From NCBI GenBank assembly GCA_964034945.1, contig OZ035962.1, positions 50,586,231-50,650,230 of the forward strand: a stretch of DNA of 64,000 bases, given 5' to 3'. The DNA is from Chrysopilus asiliformis (Eukaryota > Arthropoda > Insecta > Diptera > Rhagionidae). Numbering within the stretch: the stretch's first letter is position 1; the number at the start of each line of letters is the position of its first letter. Shown piece after piece: positions 43,256-54,514 of the stretch. The position numbers were made by a program, and so were the translations under genes. Below the pieces are notes generated by a model, which was given only the letters and a program-made list of their open reading frames with translations, was not told the DNA's origin and ran no database searches.

Positions 43256-44875
43256 CAAGACCCTCTACATACAAAGCCATGCAAAAGTTTTTCTATGTGT
43301 GCACTAGTAGTGTCAAGTAGCAACTCTACTGTCAAAATCACATGGGAAACCGCGCGTAAAGTTCGATTTGTTTTGTTATTAAGTTAATAATTTTATCAAG
43401 TTTTCAGAGTTTAATCGGTAAAATATATAAGTTGAAGGTGTATATTACTAATAATCGTTTGTGTTTTGTTTGATAATTGTGAATCAGCAATAAAAACAAC
43501 TCAACAAGTTAAAATTAAAAGTTGCTAAAAAGCAACTTGCTGGTAACTTAGAAATTTTGTGTTTATATTTAGTGTCATTATTGAATAGTTGTAAATAATT
43601 TGATATTAGTTTTTGCGTTTTCTTATTTGTGAAATTAATGCCGGCAGTTTAAAAAAATTGAAATAAGAACCGGATAAAAGTGATGATTGTAAAATAAGTG
43701 CCAGATAAAAGTGACGAAAGTGATGACGGCGTTTTCAATCCAAGAATTGTAAAAAAAATCATACGGAATGGACTTCGTTTAAAATCGTAATTAACTAAAT
43801 ATTATATGTTAGAGGCAACTTTTTCTTATTTTTTTTATAGATTTTCCAAGCAATTTAAATGTTTTGGAAGAAAAAAAATTTTTACATAAAAAAACATTGA
43901 AATGAATAAATTTTTCTTTCGAGTTTCATTTCCGGCGACTGAAAAGTGTTCGAGTAAATTTCTGAAAATGAATGACAAATATATGATTGAATTCGAGTTA
44001 GCTGATACCGCATCAAACATTTCCGTGCATTTCATTTTCGATTCGAGTTCCTTAATAAGGCCCCAGATAAGTATAAAATTATTTAAAAAAACGCACGTAT
44101 TTTGCGTTTAATTTAAGGCTGATCGAAGAATCCATTACAAGAGGGGCTGTGACAGGGGAAGCAACATGGGCTAGGAGACTCCTGAGACTTATTTACTGCA
44201 GCTTTTCCGCAAGTGTATTTCGTTTTTTTTTTTTTAAATATTCAATTTAAACGTAATGCCTCGTAATTGCTGTGTGCTGTGCTGTAATTCGTATCACAAA
44301 TCCACTTTGTCCGTTATTGTCATTATATAATATAAAAAAGTGTTTGTTTTAAATATCAGCTTAAAGTGAAAATGTGCAAAATATCAAATTTTTACAGAAG
44401 AGCAGAAAAACAATGATTTAGTAATTTCCATTTCAAGATAACTGAGTTTCATTTAAAGAAAACTGATCCTAATTTAAAAAAAAAAACTCAGTTTTCCTTA
44501 AATGAGAATTAAAATGATTTTACAAGGTTTTTTTTTGCTCTTCTGTAAAATTTGATATTTTGGACTTAGCACAATTCCGGTTTAAGCTGACGATATATTT
44601 TTGAATTCCATACTCAATTTTTTTTCTATTATATGTAAATTTGTTTTGATTTTAAATAAAAATCATAAAATAACGAAAACGGGGTTTGTTTTCATTAGCA
44701 TTCCCTCCAAATTTATTTAAACGATAATATAGGAACCTAATTGATATAGAACCGCAAAAAAAATTCGGAAACTTCATGCCGGCGCCATGTTAGACAATTC
44801 ATAAGCGACCCTACTTGGCCATGTATATGTGGTAGTAACTCTATTAGTGCATGGCTTTGTATGTAGAGGGTCTTG
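43256..44875 (+). mobile_element. P-like element candidate, 1.62 kb
   Basis: 28-bp perfect inverted ends starting CAAGACCCTCTACATACAAA, flanked by the 7-bp repeat GCTGTGG (43249-43255 and 44876-44882). The CA start, the 7-8-bp duplication and a THAP-like start inside (44256) suggest the P superfamily. A hAT or unknown class is possible. The interior is otherwise AT-rich without a transposase core. Confidence 0.6.
44256..44330 (+). pseudogene. THAP-type zinc finger N-terminus fragment
   Basis: The ATG at 44256 opens MPRNCCVLCCNSYHKSTLSV before a stop after about 24 codons. THAP domains start M....C...C with this spacing, and P-element transposases begin with one. The conserved distal Cys, His and AVPTIF box are missing. 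It lies within 43256-44875, in keeping with a P-like origin. It is short, so chance is possible. Confidence 0.4.
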
Positions 44876-44952
44876 GCTGTGGAAAATCGAATACGAAAAT
44901 GTCTATCTGTTAAGCTACATTTATCTGTGTTTTCATACACCTAAATAGTATG

Positions 44953-45480
44953 TTTTGAATTTAGTTTACTTGTTAAGTTTGTGTTTTTTTATTTATGAAA
45001 AATTGAAATACATTTTTGTTTTGTTTAATATTGTTTTTTAATACTGAAAATATTTTCTTTCTTCCACCAGATTGACGTAGGTTTAGAAAAAATAAAATAA
45101 TCCAGTAGGTTCTTTATAAGAAAAATTCTCAATGATTAGCAAATTTCAACTTTATCATAGAAACATAACAGAAGCTATAATTGCCCATTTGTCAATTATG
45201 AGTTCTAATCGATTGCATGGTGATATGAAATCAAAATCCCACTTTTAAGTCAAACTTTTCTGATATGATTTTCAAATTCCTCTTTAAGGTCAAACTTTGT
45301 GCTATTTTTTTGAGATTCTTTGGTTAAAAATGTCCAAATTTATGCCCTAAAACCTAAAAATAAAAAAAAGTTGCTGCTTGACTGTTCTATATATGACAAT
45401 TGCCTAAATTTTGGTTATAACTAATTGTTGCAATACGAATAAAAAATTTGGGGGTTTTTATTCCAAAATAGCCCGTTTCA
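44953..45480. other. Interior of the large hAT with a degraded DINE-like end
   Basis: Around 45162-45260 lies AACATAACAGAAGCTATAAT and a ruined hairpin (TTGCCCATTTGTCAA), a very old DINE-like 3' end in minus orientation. The rest has no feature. Confidence 0.5.
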
Positions 45481-45597
45481 GGGGGTTTTTCAGGCTACGA
45501 CGGGGGGAAAATTTGCTGGCTGTCTGGCAACTCTGAGAGGAGGCGATAAATTACTGATGTTTCGTCATACATTGCAATATATACATATCTACTCGTA

Positions 45598-46219
45598 TAT
45601 AAATAAAAATGGATGTTTTATTGTTTGTCTGTCTGCCTGAGATTACAAAACTCAAAAACTACTGGACCGATTTTTATGCGGTTTTTTGCACAATGATCTG
45701 TGTTGCCAGGAGCAGGTTTTTAGCTATGTAGATTTTCAAAATTCAAAACGGAAGGTCCTGTAAGGATAATGAAAATATCCTTTTTCCCATTTTTCCCCGG
45801 AAAAATTTGCATTTTAGGGTTTTTGGGGTCGCTGATCACGAATCCAGTATTAGATTTTCAAAATTCGAAACGGAAGGTCCTGTAAGGATAATGAAAATAT
45901 CCTTTTTCCCATTTTCCCCGGAAAAATTTGCATTAAAGGGTTTTTGGGGTCGCTGATCACGAATCCGGTATTAGATTTTCAAAATTCGAAACGGAAGGTC
46001 CTGTAAGGATAATGAAAATATCCTTTTTCCCATTTTCCCCGGAAAAATTGGCACTATGGGGTTTTTGGGGTCGCTGATCACGAATCCGGTATTAGATTTT
46101 CAAAATTCGAAACGAAAGGTCCTATAAGGATGGATATCCTTTTTCCCGTTTTTCCTCGGAAAAATCGGCATAAGGGGGTTTTTGGGGTCGCTGATCATGA
46201 ATCTGGTATTAGATTTTCA
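45598..46219 (+). mobile_element. Helitron (alpha head), 3' truncated
   Basis: Head TCTACTCGTATATAAATAAA, then AATGGATG and 122-bp units spaced 121-122 bp. It is cut at repeat H near 46219. Same upstream flank as the Helitron at 8606, so both stem from one ancestral insertion. Confidence 0.82.
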
Positions 46220-46369
46220 ATAAAAATATAATATGACTTTTGAACTTGGTACCAATATTATAATAAATAAACGCTATAACTATCCCACACCTGATACCGC
46301 ATTCGTCTCGTTCTCTCGCTGTTTAGTTTTCCTAAGGTTTCACTTCTACCGCGTGTGCACTGCACACAC

Positions 46370-46400
<31 letters not shown>
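46216..46400 (-). repeat. Dispersed repeat H, copy 2, with poly-T
   Basis: Matches 10292-10450 up to GTGTGCACTGCACACACG, followed by a run of about 29 T ending near 46400. Confidence 0.75.
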
Positions 46401-46402
<2 letters not shown>

Positions 46403-46477
46403 AAATTGAGTTTTGTAAACGTAAAATTAAAAATATCTGTTACGCATCGTCTTTTATTGGGAAAAGTGAAAACCATC

Positions 46478-46870
46478 TTCTCTATTTATAAAATCGTTTA
46501 ACCTGACGCCCAGCCCAAACTCCTGAAGATAGAGGCTTGAAACTTTCAGAATATGTCCCAACCATCGCGTAGGCGCTCACTAATGCGAGATTTTTCGAAA
46601 TTTTAGTGCTAAGGGGGTGAACGGGGGGTAAAGGGGGTTTGGGTGTTTTTAAACCGTGATTTTCGCCATGAATCCTGCTCAATAGGAGGCTGAAAAGTAT
46701 CACTCAGGGGTTTTTGGGGTCGCTGATCACGAATCCGGTGTTAGATTTTCAAAATTCAAAACGGAAGGTCCTGTAAGGATAATGCAAATGCAAGAAATAA
46801 CTTTTAGAAAATAAACGTGTTCCGGGAAAAAATGTCATTGGGGTTTTCGGGGTCGCTGATCACGAATCTA
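46478..46870 (+). mobile_element. Helitron gamma head and unit fragments
   Basis: TCTATTTATAAAATCGTTTA head, then a partial unit (TTTTTGGGGTCGCTGATCAC) and TTTCGGGGTCGCTGATCACG at 46846. Confidence 0.65.
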
Positions 46871-47075
46871 TATATTAAAAGGCAAAACGATTTTGTTTGG
46901 ATTTCTTTCCGCAGAGCTCCAGCGGCTCCGATTTTGATTACCCTTTTTTTTAAAAAAAAAAGAAAGCTCTCTATCTTTAGATGTGTCCATTCTACTTTTC
47001 CACCAATTTTTAATAATATTTTACTAGATGCAGACCCATCGTTGTCGGGCTAAAGTTTTTTTGCACAAAAAGCAA
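46868..47075. mobile_element. Helitron beta head followed by an inverted Helitron tail
   Basis: TCTATATATTAAAAGGCAAA begins immediately after GATCACGAA. At 47034 CTAGATGCAGACCCATCGTT with GTCGGG is a Helitron tail on the minus strand. Confidence 0.6.
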
Positions 47076-47076
47076 G

Positions 47077-47190
47077 GTGTCTGTCTCGTAGAGACGGCCA
47101 GAAGACGTGGATCCGCCTACAACGATCGCCAATAGATCTTTAAGTAAGAAATTTTAGTGAAAAGGAAACTAAAGAAACAATTTGATTGAC
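47077..47190 (+). repeat. Repeat S, third copy
   Basis: GGTGTCTGTCTCGTAGAGAC through GCCTACAACGATCGCCAATA to AAGAAATTTTAG, the same repeat as in the chimeric DINE-like elements (17011, 24378). Here it stands alone, so it is an independent unit. Class unknown. Confidence 0.7.
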
Positions 47191-47199
47191 CGTAATGTT

Positions 47200-47540
47200 A
47201 CGGGATTTGACTTTCCGTTTGGTGAATTTTGGCATATTGTACCTAAAAATCAAATTTCACTTGCAACACAACGAACAATGTTTAATAGGGCATTTTCATA
47301 AATGTACTCGGAACTTACGCAAATTGCACAAAACATTTTCTTCGTAAACTAAACGAATAACATAAACTGGGTTATTTATTAAGAAAAATCTTTTGTGTTA
47401 TTTTTTAATCAAAAATCTTTTTTTGCAGAACTTGAATTTATGAAAACGCCCATAGATAAAAAACAAATAAAAATAAAATAAAATTACACGATAAAAGCAA
47501 CGAAGCAATTTCAATTTAGAGCAACTAAAAACAGTGTTCA
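47200..47540. other. No recognised feature
   Basis: AT-rich sequence without supported coding or repeats. Confidence 0.4.
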
Positions 47541-47544
47541 AAAC

Positions 47545-47780
47545 CATGGCCGAATTATACAAGGTCTGTTTGACAGCTCAGTTGCTTCTGGCTCTGACGT
47601 CATCGGCAAGAAATTCTTATACGATTCAATGGGAATTTTCCCTTTTTATATGAAATATTATTGAAATTAGCGCACACACAATCAACATTAGAAAGAATGC
47701 ACCGATATTTGTTGCCGATGACGTAGCAAAATGGTGGCTGTTAAAAAGCAACCAGCAGACCTGTGTTTAATTCGGCCATG
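47545..47780. mobile_element. MITE with CATGGCCGAATTA ends
   Basis: The left CATGGCCGAATTA...AGGTCTG and right CAGACCTGTGTTTAATTCGG...CATG pair imperfectly over about 60 bp, including GACGTCATCGGCAA near both inner edges. No target duplication found. Confidence 0.65.
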
Positions 47781-47837
47781 CGATCGATGCACATTTTTCC
47801 TTCTCCCCCCAAGTTAAGATCGAAATTGTTTCTCTTT

Positions 47838-48510
47838 AAGTTTTCCGGTCTTGTTCAAAGCGGTTTGTATGCTTTGCACAAAAATGAATGAAAGGTTCGA
47901 GCGATGGCTGCTGTTGGGTATGATGCACACACACATATAAGTATGCATTTCATTAGTAAGAGAGCGATATCTCGGTCCCAGCATTAAAGTTGTGTTCTCA
48001 AAGCAAATTAAAACCATAATTTTTTCTCGTTCTTTGGAGCGTTTTACCGAAATTCTGAATTTCGTTTTCTCGAGAGTGATTTTTATTTTCAATTTTTTTC
48101 AATTCCTCCAAAGCGAATTGAACCGAAATAATATGAATAGCCAGAATCAGAACAACCCATTTAGAGAAGAGAAACAATCAAGTTCTATATGAGATTCAAT
48201 ACACACAAAGAAAGCATAAAAAGAGAATACATGTGAAATCTGTTACTGCAAGCAGCAGACACAGCATAACAGCGGCAGTGAAAATTTAGATTTTGATTCT
48301 TAAAAAGATAATTGAACATAGTTTAACATAACAAAATACCCTATACAATGCTTTAATGTAGTCCTCATCTTATAACACAGGTTTTGTTCAGATATCATCA
48401 CAAACTATCGAATTTCATCGATTGCAAATTTGTTATCATGGCAGCAAGCCGATTTTCTAATTTGTACCCCCATTACCAAAATCCAAGACGTATCCACGTC
48501 AAAAACTTCC
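47838..48510. repeat. Dispersed repeat G, copy 3, internally inverted
   Basis: 47838-47995 is the reverse complement of 20750-20900, while 48185-48510 matches 20985-21300 in direct orientation. The sequence between differs. Confidence 0.72.
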
Positions 48511-49140
48511 AGAAATAACTTTTAGAAAATAAACGTGTTCGCTTCAAGACTTTCGGTTTAAAATTTTAAAACTCTAATACCCAATTAGTTTTTCCAGCCT
48601 CCTCACGGGCAAGCTAATTTCAGTCATAAAATATCATCATCACGGAAATGTTGAAAATCTGATCAAAATTGTTTTCGGTTTATAATTAGTGTCTCTATTT
48701 TTGTTTTAAACAGTTTTCACATACAAAAAAAAACACTAAAATCACAAAGAAAAAAATTTGTTTTAACTAAATGAAAAATTAAATTAAAAAAAAACAAAAC
48801 CTTGGCACCAGCAACCCTGGCTTCGAGCATGGGTATTTTACCCCTTCATTAAACGCCCAGCTGCGATCCGTGTTGTTAAGATCGAGACTCATCTATATAT
48901 TTAAAAGGCAAAGCCATTTTGTATGTATTTCTTTCGATACAGCTCCAGCTTAAAATCAATTTTGATTATTCTTTTTTTAAATGAAAGCTCTCTATCTGTA
49001 GATGTGTCCACTTTACTTTTTTCCCATCTATATAATAAAAACTGTAAGGGGGACAATTTTTGTAATTTTGGATTTTCTCAAAAATATTGACATACATTGA
49101 TGTATTTGGTCGTATAATACTGATGCCAAAAATGACATTT
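48511..49140 (+). mobile_element. Helitron fragments with two heads
   Basis: AATAACTTTTAGAAAATAAA with CGTGTTC is shared with 46795-46820. A beta head TCTATATATTTAAAAGGC is at 48892, and a different head TCTATATAATAAAAACTGTA at 49027. No tail. Confidence 0.55.
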
Positions 49141-49141
49141 T

Positions 49142-49595
49142 TATACCCGTATGGTGAAACCAAAGGGTATATTAACTTTGCCTTACCGTTTGTAACGCCA
49201 CGACCCCGTCGTTACACATAAAAATGTATTACACCAGTGTGTTTAGAATGATAAACAAAATTGATTTTTGCATGTCCGTCTGTGGCGCGGATTGCGGCTT
49301 GGATTGCTGGGGTGCGAGGCTAGTTCGTTAATGGACAAAAATTGACTATTATACGAACGAAAACGTTTTTTGCGAATATCTCAAAAACGGTGCATCTTAT
49401 CTAAAAAGTCCAAGAACAAAAGTTATTTAGGATATGATTCTAAATAAAACTCCCATACATCAAAATCCTATTGGAACAAATTTTAAAAAATCTTTTTGGA
49501 AAGTTTGACTTCAAACTGGAATTTTGATACAACTGTTCGAATTTTGATAGGAATATCACTATACGGGTTTCTAATAATTGCCAGACTGGCCGTCT
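49142..49595 (+). mobile_element. DINE-1-like Helentron, copy 18 (internally deleted)
   Basis: TATACCCG start, a (GTCY)n tract reduced to one or two units (GTCCGTCTGTGG), loss of the GGTACC palindrome, end cut within the hairpin (TTGCCAGACTGG). Confidence 0.8.
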
Positions 49596-49635
49596 TTTCT
49601 GTCTGTTTGACTGAATGTTTGTTCCGGCATCAACC

Positions 49636-49900
49636 CGAGAGAGGGAAAGGGGTTAATAGCAACCCCTTTCCCTCTCTTGAAACGGCGCGGCCGATTTTGA
49701 TCAAACTTTGCACACAGGGACAGTTATTGACAGAATAAGGGATCTGATTCTTTTTGATGTCAATCCCCGTTTCTTCTGATATCTCTTACTCAAGGGTGTC
49801 GGATCCAGTTTAATAGCAACCCCTTTCCCTCTCTTGAAACCTCTTTATGCGCTTAAGGGTTTCGGATCCGGTTTTCACCATGAGAGAGGTCAGCCCGCAG
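49636..49900 (+). repeat. Perfect 17-bp stem-loop and duplicated arm
   Basis: AGAGAGGGAAAGGGGTT, AATAGC loop, AACCCCTTTCCCTCTCT. The right arm with TTGAAAC recurs at 49811-49842 without a left arm. GGATCCGGTTTT/GGATCCAGTTT also repeats. It may be a Helitron subterminal structure. Confidence 0.75.
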
Positions 49901-49947
49901 GAAAAATTTTTACTCATTAATATCTACCCCTCCTTTTTATGTATAGC

Positions 49948-50449
49948 TAACGATGGTTTTTTTCGGGGAAAAAACAGTATATTTCACCTAAAAATTTAAA
50001 AAAAGCAGTAAATCGATTTGAAAAAACAGTATTTTTCGCAGTATAAATTTTATTCAATGAAAATTTGTGTCTTTGCTCTTAATTTCGACATTTTTATTCT
50101 TTTAAATTAACAATGGAAAGCAAAATCAAAGTAACGCGTTCTGAAGAAGGATGAATAATGACAAGACAGTAATCGATGGGGAAAGGAAGAAGCGAATCTA
50201 TATGAGATGTTGCCATCGATACTTCGCTGTTCGTCGTTTGAATGTATTTACACTTGCCATGTGTTGCCACTGTTTTGTGTTGCCACTGACGCTTTGCATT
50301 GCTATTAATAAATTTGAATTTCGAAACATTAAAGAATTAAAGTTTTCTGAGTATTTAAATACAGTATTTTAGGGAAAAAAGCAGTAATGCAGTATTGGAG
50401 TCTGAAAAACAATATAATACTGCGAAAAACAGTATAGATACCATCGTTA
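49948..50449. mobile_element. hAT-like MITE, 502 bp
   Basis: TAACGATGGT and ACCATCGTTA ends. Flanks TGTATAGC (49940-49947) and CGTATAGC (50450-50457) form an 8-bp duplication with one change. ACAGTAT and AGTAATGCAGTATT repeats near both ends are subterminal motifs. Non-coding. Confidence 0.7.
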
Positions 50450-50639
50450 CGTATAGCCCTCACCTGCTATCTTCTGCAATTCTAAAGGTATTTGGTGCTT
50501 CAATGTATGACATGAATTAAAAAGAATAACATTTCCCACAATATTGTCTTTCCCCGTGTGGATAACCACCTTTGATTCACAAAGAAAAATGTCTCTCAAA
50601 AAATTTCCCTTTTTTGGGTTAGCTATATGCATTTGACTC

Positions 50640-50905
50640 GAGGCCGAAGGCCGAGTAAAGAGGAAGGCGAGAGCTGAAAAAAAAGTGCTCCTGGCGTATT
50701 CAAGAATAACAATAATCGAATGCGTTGCAATGCGTTATTCCAAATCGAACGTTGATAGATACTACGTATTCAAGAATACCGATTGCTCACGATCGAACAC
50801 TAATCGAGTAATTGAACGTAACGCCGTTTTCAAGAATAAAGGTGAATATCACCATACGGGTTTTCAATAATTGCCAGATTGGCTATTATAGCTTTTGTTA
50901 TTTTC
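50640..50905 (+). repeat. Repeat related to 21600-21720, then a DINE-like end
   Basis: GGCGTATTCAAGAATAACAA and AACGCCGTTTTCAAGAATAA with AGGTG are inverted to each other and to the segment at 21613-21640. 50845-50905 is the 3' end of a DINE-like element (copy 19). Confidence 0.6.
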
Positions 50906-52907
50906 ATATGGTATATTATCTGTACTCTTTCTAATCGGTCAGATTCATGTCTCACACCAGCTATCTGGTGGTTCCTACTTCTACCTAATCCCCTTTGTGC
51001 CCTACTATGTCCTTGTTGGTGGTATTTGAATATGTTTTTTTTTATTGAATCTTATTATTTTATCTAATAAAACATATGTTTTTGCATTTTAATTATTTGT
51101 TACTAGCAGACCCTTCGTTGGCAGCTAAAAGTTTTTTGTATAAATTTTAGAAACCATAAATAACTTAAAAAGTTTTGGGGAAAAAATGTTATCCTTACAG
51201 GACCTTCCGTTTCGAATTTTGAAATTCCAACTCCAGATTCGTGATAAGCAACCCTGAAAACCTCCCAAAGACTGTTTTTGCGAGAAAAATTGGAAAAATG
51301 ACATTTCCGTTATCCTTACAGGACCTTCCGTTTAGCATTTGAAAAATCGAACACCGGATCCGCGATCAAACCCCTTAGTGGCAATTGTTTCAAGAAAAAT
51401 TGGAAAAAGGACATTTGCGTTAACCTTGCAGGACCTTTCGGTTAGAATTTTGAAATTCGTGATCAGCGACCCCAAAAACCCCTTAATGACGATTTTTCCC
51501 ACTAAAAACTGGAAAAAGGATATTTGCGTTATTCTTACAGCACCTCGAATTTTGAAAATCTAATATCGGATTCGTGATCAGCGCCCCAAAAACCCCCTTA
51601 TACCGATTTTTCCCCAAAACCCTATAATGCCAATTTTTCCGGGGAAAAATGGGAAAAAGGATATGTGAGTTATCCTTACAGGACCTTCCGTTTCGAATTT
51701 TGAAAATCTAATACCGGATTCGTGATCAGCAACCCCAAAAACCCTAAAATGCAAATTTTTCCGGGGAAAAATGGTAAAAAGGATATTTTCGTTATCCTTA
51801 CAGGACCTTTCGTTTCGAATTTTGAAAATCTAATACCGGATTCGTGATCAGCGACCCCAAAAACCCTATAATGCAAATTTTTCCGGGGAGAAATGGAAAA
51901 AGGATATTTTCATTATCCTTACAGGACCTTCAGTTTCGAATTTTGAAAATCTAATACCGGATTCGTGATTAGCGACCCCAAAAACCCCATAATGCAAATT
52001 TTTCCGGGGAAAAATGGGAAAAAGGATATTTTCATTATCCTTACAGGACCTTCCGTTTCGAATTTTGAAAATCTAATACCGGATTCGTGATCAGCGACCC
52101 CAAAAACTCCATAGTGCCACTTATTCCGGGGAAAAATGGGAAAAAGGATGTTTTCATTATCCTTACAGGACCTTCCCTTTCGAATTTTGAAAATCTAATA
52201 CCAGATTCGTGATCAGCGACCCCAAAAACCCTATAATGAAAATTTTTCCGGGGAGAAATGGAAAAAGGATATTTTCATTATCCTTACAGGACCTTCAGTT
52301 TCGAATTTTGAAAATCTAATACCGGATTCGTGATTAGCGACCCCAAAAACCCTATAATGCAAATTTTTCCGGGGAAAAATGGGAAAAAGGATATTTTAAT
52401 TATCCTTACAGGACCTTCAGTTTTAAATTTTGAAAATCTACATAGCTCCTGGCAACACAGATCATTTTGCAAAAAAACGCGTAAAAATCGGTCCAGTAGT
52501 TTTCGAGTTTTGTAATCTCAAACAAACAGACAGACAGACAAACATCCATTTTTATATATGTACACTCGGTCCCAAAAGTGATGGCACAAATGTTTTTTTT
52601 TAGTTTAATGTAAGAAAAAACACCTTGAAATGTTCATTTTGGTTTATTAATACATGGATTTTTGTAATTCAAAATATCTAAAAACTAAATAAAAAATTTA
52701 AAAAGAATCGGTAAAAAAACAAAAAAAAACTCTTAACATCATAAAAATGAATGCCAAAAAAAGCATCACAAAAGTGTTGGCAGAAGTGTTTTTTTTTATT
52801 AGCAACAGTTCCAAAAATGAATTTACCTTTAGACCCAATACTACTTCGACTCTAGCGAGTCACTATTGTGCAGTTTAACTTTGTTTTGGCACAGTAAAGT
52901 CGCAATT

Positions 52908-53300
52908 ATGAGCCAAAGAAAAGAAATTAATTTCGAAGTGAGGCAGTTAGCCATTTTTCATCGAAATAAAGGCAAAACTTACAGGGAAATAGGAGAAATA
53001 TTAAAATTAAGTTTTTCTACTGTAAGAAATATTGTAAATAGACATTTATATGAAGACAGAGTTGTTAATGCAGAACGTTCGGGACGACCAAAATTACTGG
53101 GTTTAACGGAGAAAAAATTTGTTCTGCAACAAATTCGAGGAAACCCCAGACTAAGTGCCCCAAAACTAGTGTCTTTAGTGCAGGAACATTTTCAAAAGAC
53201 TGTCAGTGCGGAAACTATTCGTAGAATTTTGCGATCGGAAAAGTATAACGGACGACTTTGCAGAAAGAAACCGTTTATTAGCGAAGTGAATAGAAAATAA
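52908..53300 (+). pseudogene. Tc1-like transposase, N-terminal half
   Basis: About 130 codons from the ATG at 52908. The first helix-turn-helix lies around YREIGEILKLSFSTVRNIVN (residues 27-46), followed by the linker SGRPKLL (GRPR-type motif) and a second helical subdomain ending RILRSEKYNGRLCRKK. These two subdomains bind the element ends. The upstream in-frame ATG at 52866 is less likely, because the MSQRK start matches family length. The frame stops at TAA just after NRK, where the inserted DNA begins. The rest of the protein is at 56327-56947. It cannot cut DNA alone but might still bind ends. An inverted twin is at 54515-54907. Confidence 0.9.
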
Positions 53301-53305
53301 AAAAA

Positions 53306-53734
53306 AAAATAGAAAACAGTTTAGAAAATTCTTAAAAAAAAAACGTTAAGCCATAGCCATCTGGGTCTCAACGACCAAAAAACACTTTTCCTACACACCC
53401 CACCCCCACCCATACCACACGAACAACTAATAGTTAGAAACCAATCCATAACCACCATCTCTTGATAAAAATGTGGAAATACCACCATTCAATTTTGAAT
53501 TGGTGAAAAAACCACCAAACTTTAAAAATTTTTAAAAAATTTTTGTAAATTAACTAAAATCTTAACGATAAATTGTTAATATTAATATATTGTAAAATAA
53601 TAATGAAACCACCAACTAAGTAGGGTATAAATCAGATTACTAGGTAGAAGTAGGAACTACCAGATAGCTGGTAGATGACAATGAAATCTTACGACTAAAA
53701 ATAAAATAGAAAACAGTTTAGAAAATTCTTAAAG

Positions 53735-53735
<1 letters not shown>
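53306..53735 (+). repeat. Direct repeats bounding an AT-rich insert
   Basis: AGAAAACAGTTTAGAAAATT with CTTAAA occurs at about 53310 and 53707. The segment between them has CCCACCCCCACCC and several CACCA/ACCACCA motifs but no coding. Confidence 0.7.

Positions 53736-53768
<33 letters not shown>
53735..53768 (+). repeat. Poly-A run (mirrored as poly-T near 54047-54080)
   Basis: A run of over 30 A preceded by TTCTTAAAG. It could be a retroposed tail or slippage product. Confidence 0.8.
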
Positions 53769-53769
<1 letters not shown>

Positions 53770-54043
53770 AAAAAAAAATTAAAAACAAATTTTTAAAAAA
53801 AAGCTTTTATTAAAAAAGAATGCACTAAAAAGAAAAAAATAATTTTCTGGACGCTGTGTATCACAAATATAAAAGCTTTTAAAAAGCGAGATAAATTTTT
53901 ATTTTATTGTTTTATGCTTTATCTCGCTCTTTAAAAGCTTTTATATTTGTGATACACAGCGTCCAGAAAATTATTTTTTTCTTTTTAGTGCATTCTTTTT
54001 TAATAAAAGCTTTTTTTTAAAAATTTGTTTTTAATTTTTTTTT

Positions 54044-54050
<7 letters not shown>
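53765..54050. mobile_element. Fold-back MITE K1, at the palindrome centre
   Basis: Arms AAAAGCTTTTATTAAAAAAG...GCGAGATAAA and complement, spacer TTTTTATTTTATTGTTTTATGC at 53896-53917. The independent copy K2 at 59062 has the spacer in the opposite orientation, and a half copy is at 8095. Confidence 0.88.
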
Positions 54051-54080
<30 letters not shown>

Positions 54081-54514
54081 CTTTAAGAATTTTCTAAACT
54101 GTTTTCTATTTTATTTTTAGTCGTAAGATTTCATTGTCATCTACCAGCTATCTGGTAGTTCCTACTTCTACCTAGTAATCTGATTTATACCCTACTTAGT
54201 TGGTGGTTTCATTATTATTTTACAATATATTAATATTAACAATTTATCGTTAAGATTTTAGTTAATTTACAAAAATTTTTTAAAAATTTTTAAAGTTTGG
54301 TGGTTTTTTCACCAATTCAAAATTGAATGGTGGTATTTCCACATTTTTATCAAGAGATGGTGGTTATGGATTGGTTTCTAACTATTAGTTGTTCGTGTGG
54401 TATGGGTGGGGGTGGGGTGTGTAGGAAAAGTGTTTTTTGGTCGTTGAGACCCAGATGGCTATGGCTTAACGTTTTTTTTTTAAGAATTTTCTAAACTGTT
54501 TTCTATTTTTTTTT

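Larger units (their letters stand above)
41652..45535. mobile_element. Large hAT element, 3.9 kb, 8-bp duplication
   Basis: Left CACCGTTGCCAGA, right TCTGGCAACTCTG: 11 of 13 bp inverted. AGAGGAGG is duplicated at 41644-41651 and 45536-45543, while the paralogous locus at 8558-8570 has it once. Subterminal GGGGGTTTT repeats occur at both ends. I see no hAT transposase motifs inside, so it is non-autonomous or gutted, and it encloses other elements. Confidence 0.88.

Noticed and set aside
43902..44111. 69-codon open frame within the P-like candidate
   Set aside because: No recognisable domain and no link to the THAP-like start downstream.
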